Assembly: GCA_036751825.1 (NCBI GenBank)
Contig: DAIOTV010000001.1
Span: 24,376 to 88,375, forward strand
DNA length: 64,000 nt
Reading direction: 5' to 3'
DNA from: JANQQZ01 sp036751825
Lineage (GTDB): Bacteria > Planctomycetota > Phycisphaerae > Phycisphaerales > UBA1924
Shown here one piece after another: positions 8,757 through 16,474 of the stretch; within the stretch, counting starts at the first letter, position 1, and each line of letters begins with the position of its first letter. The position numbers and the translations under genes are program-made. The notes below the pieces were generated by a model, which saw only the letters and a program-made list of their open reading frames with translations, did no database searches and was not told the origin of the DNA.

Positions 8757-9194
8757 GTGATCGCATCGAAGGACATGCTGCCTGAGGACGAGGTGCGAGC
8801 TTTGCTGCGGGAGCACGGTCTGCGTGCGACTCGGCAGCGCGAAACGCTCTACGCCGCGCTAGCGGCGACTACGTCTCATCCGACGGCGGACGAGCTCTTC
8901 GCGTTTGTGCGCGACCAGCAGGCGGGGCTGAGCTTGGCCACGGTGTACAACACGCTCGAAGCCTTTGTTGAGGCGGGTTTGTGCCAGCGGATCCACGCGG
9001 GCAACGCCACGCGGTACGACGCGAGCACGGGCGACCACGGGCATGTGCAGACCAGTGACGGCCGGGTGCTCGATCTGCCCGAGGCGCTCAGCCGCAAGAT
9101 CCAGCGGGCGATCGACCCGGCGGTGCTCAAGGGCATCGAGGATGAGCTCGGTGTGAGCATCGCCAGCATCAGTTTCGGCGTCCGGGGGCGTTAG
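8757..9194 (+). CDS. Fur-family transcriptional regulator, atypical metal sites
   Basis: A 145-residue DNA-binding protein of the Fur/PerR family. The winged-helix domain (residues about 10-80) includes HPTADELFAFV and LSLATVYNTLEAFVEAGL, the usual recognition-helix region. The dimerisation domain keeps His residues in DHGHV, but the structural zinc CxxC motifs are missing and the protein has one Cys in total. It may therefore sense metal or peroxide through His/Asp ligands only. The GTG at 8757 is used; an in-frame ATG at 8775 preceded almost directly by GAAGGA is the alternative. Confidence 0.88.
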   Translation: MIASKDMLPEDEVRALLREHGLRATRQRETLYAALAATTSHPTADELFAFVRDQQAGLSLATVYNTLEAFVEAGLCQRIHAGNATRYDASTGDHGHVQTSDGRVLDLPEALSRKIQRAIDPAVLKGIEDELGVSIASISFGVRGR

Positions 9195-9341
9195 GCCTTC
9201 GAGCAGGCTCGGCGGGGTCGGTCCGGTTCTCTCGGCGAATCGTGCGCGAGCCGCGTGGGACGCTCATGCAGGACGCACAACCGTCCGATACCGCACAGGC
9301 CGCCCCGCACGGGGCTCGATCGATCACTTCGGGAGCGACGC

Positions 9342-9743
9342 ATGCCTGCAGACACCATCAACCGCCGCCGATTCGAGCGATTCGCCCTGTCCCCGATGTA
9401 CAACCGTCTCGCCGTCCGCTTTCTGGAAACGGACACCTTCGAATTCGAGGGCCATGGGTGGGATGTGTGCGAGGGCGGCATCTGCTTCGAGCTCGACCGT
9501 CCGATCGCGCCCGGCACGCCCATCGTGATGCAGATCGATCTGCCGCACCACGCGGACGGCACCCCGCCCATGGGCGGACCCGGTCGCAGCGTGTTCGTCT
9601 TTGCGAACATCGTTTGGCTGAATGAGGACGACGGCGCGGGTCCGTCGCGGATGGCCGCCGCTTTCACGCGTTTCGCCCGGGCGGGCGACAAGGTGCGGCT
9701 GATCCGGGAGTTCTGCTCGGGCCGATACGCGCGGGCCGCGTGA
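9342..9743 (+). CDS. PilZ-domain protein (probable c-di-GMP receptor)
   Basis: A 133-residue single-domain PilZ protein. The cyclic-di-GMP binding signature is present as RRRFERF near residue 8 followed about 30 residues later by DVCEGG, corresponding to the canonical (D/N)xSxxG with Ser replaced by Cys. PilZ proteins couple c-di-GMP to motility, polysaccharide or adhesion outputs; no partner is identifiable here. The ATG at 9342 has GGGAG 6 nt upstream. The gene sits alone between the Fur-family gene and obgE. Confidence 0.83.
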   Translation: MPADTINRRRFERFALSPMYNRLAVRFLETDTFEFEGHGWDVCEGGICFELDRPIAPGTPIVMQIDLPHHADGTPPMGGPGRSVFVFANIVWLNEDDGAGPSRMAAAFTRFARAGDKVRLIREFCSGRYARAA

Positions 9744-9746
9744 CCC

Positions 9747-9775
9747 TTGGGGCCGCCGCCCCGACGGGCTATCCT
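9747..9775 (+). promoter_or_regulatory. promoter candidate for obgE
   Basis: TTGGGG (9747-9752), a 17-nt spacer, and TATCCT (9770-9775). Only 5 nt separate the -10 from the GTG start at 9781, and no Shine-Dalgarno sequence is present, so obgE would be read from a leaderless mRNA. Confidence 0.45.
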
Positions 9776-9780
9776 GCGGC

Positions 9781-10809
9781 GTGTTTGTTGATCAGGCCGA
9801 GATCGAGGTCTTTGCGGGCGACGGCGGCGATGGCCGCGTGTCGTTCTATCGAGCCAAGTTCAATCCGAAGGGTGGCCCCGACGGGGGCGACGGGGGCAAC
9901 GGGGGCGATGTCATCGCTCGTGCGGACCCCAACATCAACACGCTGTTCGAGTTCCGCGGCAAGCACCACTGGCGCGCCGAGCGGGGCGGGGCGGGCGACG
10001 CCGGCAGCCGGACCGGCGCGTCGGGCAACGATCTTGCCGTGCTCATGCCCCCCGGAACGATGATCTACGACGCCGACACCGGCGAACTGCTGGCCGACCT
10101 CGGGCCGGGCGAGGAGGCCGTCGTCGCCGTCGGCGGCCGGGGCGGGTTCGGCAACGAGCACTTCAAGAACTCGATCAACCAGGCGCCGCGCTCGGCTACG
10201 CCTGGTGAGCCCGGCCAGCGCCGCCGGCTCCGGCTCGAGCTCAAGCTCATCGCCGACATCGGCCTGGTCGGTCTGCCCAACGCCGGCAAGTCGACGCTGC
10301 TGCGCGCGATGACCCGAGCCAACCCGAAGGTGGGTGACTACCCCTTCACAACGCTCGGCCCGCAGCTGGGCATCTGCACGCTCGACGAATCGCGCCGGCT
10401 CGTGATCGCGGACATCCCGGGCCTGATCGAGGGCGCCGCCGAGGGCCACGGGCTGGGCCACGAGTTCCTCCGCCACATCGAGCGGACGCGTGCGATCGTG
10501 CACCTGCTCGATCTGGTGCCCAGCGATGGCTCGACGCCGCTCAAGAACTACGAGACGATCCGCAAGGAGCTCGCGGCGTACTCGTCCGTGCTGGCCGAGA
10601 AGCCCGAGGTGATCGTGCTCTCCAAAGCCGACTTGCTTCCCGACGAGCACGGGCGGGCCGAGGCGGTCCGGGAGATCCGGACGACGCTCAAGCTGGGCCG
10701 CAACGACGAGGTACTGGTCGTCTCCGCGGCCGCGGGCGAGGGCGTGGCGGCCCTGGGCGAGGCTCTCTGGGGTCTGCTCGCCAAGAAGCCGAAGCAGGGC
10801 TGGGCCTGA
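9781..10809 (+). CDS. obgE: Obg/CgtA GTPase
   Basis: A 342-residue essential GTPase acting in late 50S ribosome assembly and stress control. The N-terminal glycine-rich Obg fold begins MFVDQAEIEVFAGDGGDG and contains several GGxGG runs. The G domain has the P-loop GLPNAGKSTLL, the switch region DYPFTTL, DIPGLIEGA (G3) and SKADL (G4). There is no C-terminal extension, so it is a short-form Obg. The GTG start lies at 9781. It ends 12 bp before the stop of the convergent sigma-like gene. Confidence 0.97.
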   Translation: MFVDQAEIEVFAGDGGDGRVSFYRAKFNPKGGPDGGDGGNGGDVIARADPNINTLFEFRGKHHWRAERGGAGDAGSRTGASGNDLAVLMPPGTMIYDADTGELLADLGPGEEAVVAVGGRGGFGNEHFKNSINQAPRSATPGEPGQRRRLRLELKLIADIGLVGLPNAGKSTLLRAMTRANPKVGDYPFTTLGPQLGICTLDESRRLVIADIPGLIEGAAEGHGLGHEFLRHIERTRAIVHLLDLVPSDGSTPLKNYETIRKELAAYSSVLAEKPEVIVLSKADLLPDEHGRAEAVREIRTTLKLGRNDEVLVVSAAAGEGVAALGEALWGLLAKKPKQGWA

Positions 10810-10821
10810 TCGGCTCCGGCG

Positions 10822-11598
10822 TCATCGGCCTGGCGTCGGGCTCACGGCGTGGGCGATCCGCCCGCCGGTCTGCTCACCGTCGTCGTCGTCGTCGCTCGCT
10901 TTCGCGGGGGACACCGCCGCCACGGCGACGATCGCCGCGATCAGCAGCATGGGCAGAAACTTCCAGGCCGCGTCGCGCGACCCGTCGAAGACGGCCCGGG
11001 TCCGCTTGAGACTCCTCGAACGCATCTGGTGCACGGTGTTCTCCTTCATGTCGCCTCGCTCAATCCGCTCTCGCGTAGCCCTGCTGTCGTCGCTGTTGAC
11101 GCCGAGCGCGTCGGCGATCCGCTCGCGCTCGCACGCCTCGGGCCACGACGCCGCCAGCTTCGAGCGCACCTCCGCCGACACGCGCGAGCGGAGCGCGTCC
11201 AGCCCGGCGCGGACCGTGTCCGTTCGCTCGAAGGCGGCGGGCGCTGCCTTCGCGCTGCCGAGGGCTTCGATGACTTCCTGATCCGCGCTCTGCTCACGCG
11301 TGCGGACGCGGGTCGCCTGGCGGACCCTGGCCAGATATGCCCAGCGGACCAGCATCGGCAGCGCCCCGTGGATGCGTTCGATCGCCTGGGCCTCGCACGC
11401 GCCCTCGACGACGACCGGGTTCGGCGCGGTCTCGATGAGCTTCCACACCCTGGCGTCGATCCACGACACCATGTCGTCGGGGTCCACGGCGTGTCCGAGC
11501 CGACGCGCGTGCGCGACGCACGCCTTCTCGATCGTGCCGCGGAGCTGGGCTTCGTACAGCTCCCAGAAGCGTTGCTCGTTGAGCGTGGGCAGGCTCAT
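10822..11598 (-). CDS. sigma-factor-like protein with C-terminal membrane segment
   Basis: A 258-residue protein. Residues about 8-110 resemble sigma region 2 (FWELYEAQLRG ... DPDDMVSWIDARVWKLIE), and residues about 150-205 resemble a region-4 helix-turn-helix (CERERIADALGV ... TVHQMRSRSLKRTR). A hydrophobic helix near residues 218-238 (KFLPMLLIAAIVAVAAV) is followed by an acidic DDDDD stretch. This suggests a membrane-tethered ECF-like sigma or a sigma-derived regulator; similarity is recognised by pattern only. The ATG at 11598 overlaps the stop of the upstream TPR gene (ATGA), so the two are translationally coupled. Confidence 0.68.
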   Translation of the reverse strand: MSLPTLNEQRFWELYEAQLRGTIEKACVAHARRLGHAVDPDDMVSWIDARVWKLIETAPNPVVVEGACEAQAIERIHGALPMLVRWAYLARVRQATRVRTREQSADQEVIEALGSAKAAPAAFERTDTVRAGLDALRSRVSAEVRSKLAASWPEACERERIADALGVNSDDSRATRERIERGDMKENTVHQMRSRSLKRTRAVFDGSRDAAWKFLPMLLIAAIVAVAAVSPAKASDDDDDGEQTGGRIAHAVSPTPGR

Positions 11599-12251
11599 GC
11601 CGCACCCCCGATCGAGTCGAGCCAGTCGAACAGCCGGCCGAGGGCCAGGCTCTCGCTCGCCATGTCGCGCAGTTCTTCGTCGTGCGCGAGCCACGCGGCA
11701 AGGTCGGAGTCCGCGCCGAGCATCGGCGCGATCTCGAGCAGCGAGGCGAAGACGGATTCGGCCTCGCCGTGGCGGCCCGACCGGTGAAACGCGGTGGCGC
11801 CGGTGAGGAGCACGGGCACGCTGTACGGGGCGGCGTCCCACGCCTGGACGAAGTAGGAGATGGCCTGGTCGGCGTCGCCGAGCCGCAGGTAGCGTGCGGC
11901 GATGTTGCCCGCGCTGACCTCGATGCGCCTGGGCGTGTCGGCGTACTTGAGTGCGATCGCCTCGGTTCCGATGGCGTCGGCGGTCCGCCCGAGCGCCGAC
12001 TGCACGAGCGCGCGCTGGTTGGGCCTGGCCCACGCCGGGTTGGCGTGGCCCTCGCCGTCGGTCTCGTCGTAGCGGGCGAGCAGGCGGTGCAGCTCGCGGG
12101 CGACGGCGGCGAGCTCCTGCTCATCGCCCCGGGCGCGGACACGGTGCGCCATGTTGCACCAGTCCATGATCGACGCCTCGAGGGGGCTCAGGCGTTTCGG
12201 GTCGTCGGTGGTCACGATCGTGGCCTTGCGGTTGCTGTCGTGGTCTGCCAT
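11595..12251 (-). CDS. TPR-like protein coupled to the sigma-like gene
   Basis: A 218-residue soluble, helical protein with two or three TPR-like units (NQRALVQSALGRTADAIG, AARYLRLGDADQAISYF, GATAFHRSGRHGEAESVF). No signal peptide. The ATG at 12251 is preceded by AAGGAG at 6 nt; the open frame continues upstream but without comparable initiation signals. Its stop overlaps the start of the sigma-like membrane protein by 4 bp (ATGA), so both products are probably made in balance and may interact, for example as a sigma and its regulator. That interaction is inferred from gene order only. Confidence 0.72.
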   Translation of the reverse strand: MADHDSNRKATIVTTDDPKRLSPLEASIMDWCNMAHRVRARGDEQELAAVARELHRLLARYDETDGEGHANPAWARPNQRALVQSALGRTADAIGTEAIALKYADTPRRIEVSAGNIAARYLRLGDADQAISYFVQAWDAAPYSVPVLLTGATAFHRSGRHGEAESVFASLLEIAPMLGADSDLAAWLAHDEELRDMASESLALGRLFDWLDSIGGAA

Positions 12252-12495
12252 CGCGGCTCCTTCCCGGGCAGACCGTGCGGTCGGCCCTGTGTGTTCCCGC
12301 CCGGTGCCGCCCGGTCTGACAGGTGACCCGGCGATCCGTGGCAGAAATGTGTGAACACTTACTAAATTACGCCTGAGCACGGAATCGGTGTCATCGGGCG
12401 CCGGAATCCGCGCGATTCCTCGTCGGAGGCGGCCCGTTGAACGGATTGTGTTCGGATCTCCGCCTGAAGAAGCTCAGAGAAAGGGGATTTCAGCC

Positions 12496-13050
12496 ATGAG
12501 ACGCAGATGCACAGGTCGATCGGGGGTGCTCGCCGCGGCGATCGTCACGCTTGCGGCCGGCGCGGCGATGCCCGCCGCCACCGCTGACGCGCAACGCGGC
12601 TCTGGGGGAGAGCGAGGCCATTACGACGAGGGCGGGTGGGGCACGCTCTGCATCGGCCGGTCGACCCATGAGTTCTCGTTTGCCGGCTCTCCCGCGTGCG
12701 GCATCGTGGACGCGTTCCGCAGCTGCGGCTACGACGCTTGGATCAGCAAGGGCTCGATCGTCGTGCGTTACCACGGCCATCGGCCACGGTTCACGCTCCG
12801 GGTGCCGGGTTATTCGTTCGGCGTCCGGTACGACCGCGGGTGCGTGGTGATTACGCCCAAGTGCCTCGCGCCGCCGCCGCGGGCGACGATCCGCTACCGC
12901 GTGCGCGACACATGGGGCAGCGGAGACGCCTGCCCGCCGCCGCGGCATGCGCCGGGGCCGCGTTGGGGCTGGCAGGTGCAGTGGAGCTGGGGCCATCAGG
13001 CGAATGCGCCGAAGCACCGCGGCTGGTATGGCTCCGGGCATTGCCGGTAG
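12496..13050 (+). CDS. small exported Cys-rich protein, unknown function
   Basis: A 184-residue protein starting MRRRCTGRSG, then a hydrophobic stretch and a signal-peptidase-like AxA region (ATADA) near residue 31, so it is predicted to be secreted. The mature part is basic, rich in Trp, Tyr, Gly and His and has seven Cys, which could form disulfides in the periplasm or outside the cell. No family recognised. The start has an AGAAAGGGG ribosome binding region upstream. The gene is divergent from the TPR/sigma-like operon; the 244 bp between them hold AT-rich promoter-like DNA around 12350-12375. Confidence 0.65.
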   Translation: MRRRCTGRSGVLAAAIVTLAAGAAMPAATADAQRGSGGERGHYDEGGWGTLCIGRSTHEFSFAGSPACGIVDAFRSCGYDAWISKGSIVVRYHGHRPRFTLRVPGYSFGVRYDRGCVVITPKCLAPPPRATIRYRVRDTWGSGDACPPPRHAPGPRWGWQVQWSWGHQANAPKHRGWYGSGHCR

Positions 13051-13106
13051 CGATCGCGGGGTGATGTCCTTGAGACCGCGTCTTCTCTTTCAGCGCCCGC
13101 CGGCGT

Positions 13107-13721
13107 TCACGCGCCGGGGGCGTTCTGCACAGCGAGCAGCGCGAGCCACTCGGCGTTGCCGCGCGATTTGCTCTTGCTCCGCTTGCCGCCGCCGAGAATG
13201 GGCGATTTGGTGACGCCGAGCACGCCGAAGCCCATCGCGCCGATCTCGCTCATGACCCGCTCGACCACCCGCTCGGCGTCGGCTTCGTCGAGCACGCCGG
13301 TCGGCGGCAGGGCGTTCTTGTCGGCGTCGGACAGCTCGTAGTGGGGCTTGACAAGGCTGATGATCCGACCGCCGGCGTTCAGCCACTTCGCCGCCGCCGG
13401 CAGCGCGAGGCGCTGGGGTGTCCAGCTCAGATCGAGCACGACGAGGTCGACGAGTGCGTTCGGCTCGGCGTGCAGGGCGTTGGTGCGTTCGCGGACGGTC
13501 ACGCGGTTGTCGGTGCGGAGCTTCCAGGCGAGCCCACCGTAGGCGGTGTCGACGCTGACGATTGACGCGGCGCCGTGTTGGAGCAGGCAGTCCGTGAAGC
13601 CGCCGGTGGAGCAGCCGAGGTCGGCGCAGGCGTATCCGGCGACATCGAGTTCGAAGGTGCGCAGGGCGTGCTCGAGCTTGAGCCCGCCCCGGCCGACATA
13701 CGGGTGCTCGGGGTCGATCAC
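13107..13721 (-). CDS. TlyA/FtsJ-type rRNA methyltransferase lacking the S4 domain
   Basis: A 204-residue SAM-dependent methyltransferase. The start matches the TlyA catalytic-domain signature (YVGRGGLKLEHAL), with the SAM site DLGCSTGGFTDCLLQ and later VVLDLSW and SLVKPHYE; TlyA methylates 16S/23S rRNA 2'-O positions. Family members normally carry an N-terminal S4 RNA-binding domain of about 60 residues; here the reading frame upstream lies inside lpxI and has no such domain. The GTG at 13721 overlaps the lpxI TGA (GTGA), so translation is coupled. The truncation looks genuine rather than a misplaced start. Confidence 0.82.
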   Translation of the reverse strand: MIDPEHPYVGRGGLKLEHALRTFELDVAGYACADLGCSTGGFTDCLLQHGAASIVSVDTAYGGLAWKLRTDNRVTVRERTNALHAEPNALVDLVVLDLSWTPQRLALPAAAKWLNAGGRIISLVKPHYELSDADKNALPPTGVLDEADAERVVERVMSEIGAMGFGVLGVTKSPILGGGKRSKSKSRGNAEWLALLAVQNAPGA

Positions 13722-14653
13722 GCGTCGCTGGCCGAGGGTTCCGCGGCGTCTTCCCGCCGAGCGTGCCGGCGCGACGCGCCGATGGGCACGCCGACGACGG
13801 CGACGCCCATCTCGTCGGCGAGATCGAGCATGTAGGGCTTGTCGAGCATGATCACATCGCCGGCGGCGAGGGCGAGGCACCGCCCGCCGGCCTCGTGCAG
13901 CCGCTTGATGGTGTCGATGCCCACTGTCGGCACATCGGACCTGCGGTCGTGACCGACGCGGGCGCCCTTGCAGAGTGTCCACCCCTTCGACTTGCAGAGC
14001 GCGCCGGATCGCTCGATCATCCGGTCGGTGCCCTCGACGGCCTCGACGGCGATGACATCTCGATCGCGCACCGAGATCGCCTGTCCGATGTCGAGCCGGA
14101 GCGTCTCGGTGAGCAGCGGCCAGACGAAGTCGATATCGGCCTGCTGCTCGGGGGTTGGCTCGCGGCGGGTCATGGTGCCTGCGGAGGCGATCTGGTCCGG
14201 GATGGGCGCGGTCGAATCGATCAGGCTGACTCCGTTGCGGTCGAGTTCGTCGGCAATGGCCTTCAGCACAGCGTACGACCGCCGATCGTGGCGGAGGTCA
14301 CGATACCACACCTGAAGCGTGCGCAGATCCGGGATGTGCCGGATCAGCTTGAAGGGGTCGTGCATCAGCTTGGCCTTGTCGACCTTGCCGACCATGATGG
14401 CGTGCTTGACGCCGATGCGACGGAGCGTGGGCCCCCAGGTGCCCACCCGCAGCAGGCCGATGGTGCGGAAGGTGTCGCAGAGCAGAGGCAGCTCGGGCTC
14501 GTACATGCCGCTGAGGCCAAGGCCGTGCACGGGGTGTCCTCGTTCGCGGAGCCCCTCGGCGACAAGAACCGGCAGCCTTCCGCCGGCGGCGATGAGACCG
14601 ACCGCGGTCGGCGGCGGCGGGGGGTCGGGCAAAATCGTGAGCGATCCAACCAT
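13718..14653 (-). CDS. lpxI: UDP-2,3-diacylglucosamine diphosphatase LpxI
   Basis: A 311-residue enzyme of lipid A biosynthesis that hydrolyses UDP-2,3-diacylglucosamine to lipid X; it replaces LpxH in many bacteria. Family features visible: GLIAAGGRLPVLVAEG at the N-terminus, HAIMVGKVDKA, and C-terminal KGARVGHDRRSDVPTVGIDTI and GDVIMLDKP segments of the LpxI (DUF1009) catalytic domain. The ATG at 14653 (MVGSLTIL) is chosen; upstream in-frame ATGs add unrelated residues. A TACAGT -10-like hexamer lies about 45 nt upstream. It implies that the organism makes lipid A. The 3' end overlaps the methyltransferase gene. Confidence 0.93.
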   Translation of the reverse strand: MVGSLTILPDPPPPPTAVGLIAAGGRLPVLVAEGLRERGHPVHGLGLSGMYEPELPLLCDTFRTIGLLRVGTWGPTLRRIGVKHAIMVGKVDKAKLMHDPFKLIRHIPDLRTLQVWYRDLRHDRRSYAVLKAIADELDRNGVSLIDSTAPIPDQIASAGTMTRREPTPEQQADIDFVWPLLTETLRLDIGQAISVRDRDVIAVEAVEGTDRMIERSGALCKSKGWTLCKGARVGHDRRSDVPTVGIDTIKRLHEAGGRCLALAAGDVIMLDKPYMLDLADEMGVAVVGVPIGASRRHARREDAAEPSASDA

Positions 14654-14798
14654 GGGCAGCAGCTGACATTCCGCGGCCGGCGACCGCCGGCCGGGTCCAC
14701 TGTAGATCGGGCCGAGGCTCGCGGCCCCATGATTCCCGAGGAAACCACGAACACCCCCCGGCTGTCGCGACGGATCATCCCTCGCCGATACATGGATC

Positions 14799-14999
14799 AT
14801 GACGATGCCGGCCAAGGACCCCGCAGAAAGGCCCTATCTCCGCGTCTATTTCGCCTGCGCCAACCAGTATGTCCGCGTGTACCGCCGCCCCGATCAGCAG
14901 CACTACCTCGCCCGATGCCCCAAGTGCAGCATGACCAAGCGGTTCCGCGTCGGGCCGGGCGGCACCGACAATCGGTTCTTCGAGCTGACCTGCCAGTAA
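14799..14999 (+). CDS. small zinc-ribbon-like conserved protein
   Basis: A 66-residue protein with one CPKC knuckle (residues about 40-43) and further Cys at about 20 and 65, which could bind a metal. It is basic (RVYRRPDQ, TKRFRVG) and has no signal peptide. The ATG at 14799 is used; a second in-frame ATG follows two codons later. It is followed 31 bp on by a second small conserved gene. No function recognised; the size and Cys spacing suggest a small nucleic-acid or metal-binding protein. Confidence 0.6.
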   Translation: MTMPAKDPAERPYLRVYFACANQYVRVYRRPDQQHYLARCPKCSMTKRFRVGPGGTDNRFFELTCQ

Positions 15000-15019
15000 G
15001 CCCGCCTGTTCGCACGGAA

Positions 15020-15025
15020 TACACT
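15020..15025 (+). promoter_or_regulatory. -10-like hexamer directly before a start codon
   Basis: TACACT lies 5 nt upstream of the ATG at 15031, with no Shine-Dalgarno sequence between. The same hexamer occurs 6 nt before the folK start (48254-48259). Confidence 0.4.
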
Positions 15026-15030
15026 CTCGC

Positions 15031-15561
15031 ATGGCCGCCGCCCCATCGATCTCCATTCCCCGCTGCACCGGCCGCTGCGCCGCCGACGGGCGCGATCTCG
15101 AGCCCGGCGAGGCCATCGTTGTCGTTCTCAATGAGTCCGGCGACGACGAGGCGCTGGTGCGCACCGACTACTCGCTGGCCGCGTGGGAACGCGAGGGCAT
15201 GACCGTCGACGCGGGCCGGTTCGCCTCGTGGAAGGCCCACGCGCCGCACCCGGACAAGAAGAACGACGCTCTGATCTCGGCCGACGGGCTCCTGGACCTG
15301 TTCGAGCAGCTCGAGGCCACCGACGACCCGAGGCGTCTGGGCTTTCGCTATGTGCTCGCGCTGCAGCTGATGCGCAAGCGGGCGCTCGAGTACGCGGGCG
15401 CCCGCGAGGGCGTGCTGCTCGTCAGGCCCCGCGGTGCGGATCCCGAGGCTGATCCGATCGAGGTGGTGGACCCGCAGTCCTCGGGCGGGCTGGATGAGGC
15501 GGCGCTGGCGGACCTCGCCGAGCAGGTGGAGCTGCTGATGGACACCGGCGATGAGGGGTAG
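15031..15561 (+). CDS. conserved hypothetical protein
   Basis: A 176-residue soluble acidic protein. It opens IPRCTGRCAADGRDLEPGE, where the CxxxC and following residues resemble a small metal-binding knuckle, then has an alpha/beta body with FRYVLALQLMRKRALEY and an acidic C-terminus. No signal peptide or catalytic motif. The last 11 bp overlap the start of the lipoprotein gene, suggesting coupled expression. I recall planctomycete proteins of this type near lipoprotein genes, but cannot name a family. Confidence 0.68.
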   Translation: MAAAPSISIPRCTGRCAADGRDLEPGEAIVVVLNESGDDEALVRTDYSLAAWEREGMTVDAGRFASWKAHAPHPDKKNDALISADGLLDLFEQLEATDDPRRLGFRYVLALQLMRKRALEYAGAREGVLLVRPRGADPEADPIEVVDPQSSGGLDEAALADLAEQVELLMDTGDEG

Positions 15562-16474
15562 CCTCGTCGCCGTCGCGGCTTCGGTGCTGGCGTTGGTCGC
15601 CGGCTGCACGAGCACGCCCGAAACCCCGCTGCATGTTTCGGACCGCCCCGCGGCGGCGTTGCCGACCTACGAGACGATCTATGCCGGGGCGGAGCGGCGC
15701 ATCGGCACGCTCGACAAGCTCTGGGCGCGGTCGGTCACCAGCCTTCGGTACACCGACGCCGAGGGCGAGCGTCGCCGCGACCAGGGCGAGGGGCACTTTC
15801 AGCTGCAGCGTCCGGGTTCGCTCGCGGTGTTTGTCGGCAAGCTGGGCGAGACGTACCTGATTCTCGGCTCCGACACCTCGCGGTACTGGTGGATCGAGCT
15901 GCTCGACGAGCGGCTGGCGTACGTGGGTGATACGGACCAGGCCCGGTCGTCGTCGGTCGAGGCGATCGGCGTGCCCGTGCTACCGGGCGACATTCTGCTC
16001 GCGCTCGACCTCGAGCGTTGGCCCGAGCCCGGGTCGCCGCGTGTTCTCGGCGTTGATTGGTCGGCGCACGCGGATCTCGACCGGTCTCGGACGCTTGCCG
16101 TGACATTCGACGAATCGGGGCGGACGCGGCGGGTGCACGTCGACGCGTTCTCGCTCGACCCGCTTGCGGTGGAGCTGATCGACGACGCGGGTCAGGTGTT
16201 CGCGAGGTCATCGCTGTCGCAGCACGGCCGGGTGCTGAACCGGGTCGGCGCGGCGGTGGAGCCGCGGATCCCGATGCGGGCCGAGATCGATCTGCCCGCG
16301 GCGGATGCCCGCATCGAGATCTCTCTTTCCGACGCCGCGATGGACCCGCGCAAGCCCCGGCCCGTGGTGTTCGACTTCGAGACGCTGCTGGATCGGTTCG
16401 GGGTCGACACGGTGCGTCACCTCGGTTCGGCCGGGGCTCAGGCCGCCCGGGATGCGGGCGATGCCGATCTGTAG
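15551..16474 (+). CDS. exported lipoprotein, unknown function
   Basis: A 307-residue protein with a signal peptide ending in the lipobox LVAGC (Cys19), so predicted to be lipid-modified and placed in the outer or inner membrane. The mature body is beta-rich (FQLQRPGSLAVFVGKLGETYLILGS; RYWWIELLDE) and has the feel of LolA-type or DUF4292-like lipoprotein folds, but no family is certain. It overlaps the upstream gene by 11 bp and the downstream RDD-domain gene by 14 bp, forming a tight three-gene operon. Confidence 0.75.
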   Translation: MRGSLVAVAASVLALVAGCTSTPETPLHVSDRPAAALPTYETIYAGAERRIGTLDKLWARSVTSLRYTDAEGERRRDQGEGHFQLQRPGSLAVFVGKLGETYLILGSDTSRYWWIELLDERLAYVGDTDQARSSSVEAIGVPVLPGDILLALDLERWPEPGSPRVLGVDWSAHADLDRSRTLAVTFDESGRTRRVHVDAFSLDPLAVELIDDAGQVFARSSLSQHGRVLNRVGAAVEPRIPMRAEIDLPAADARIEISLSDAAMDPRKPRPVVFDFETLLDRFGVDTVRHLGSAGAQAARDAGDADL

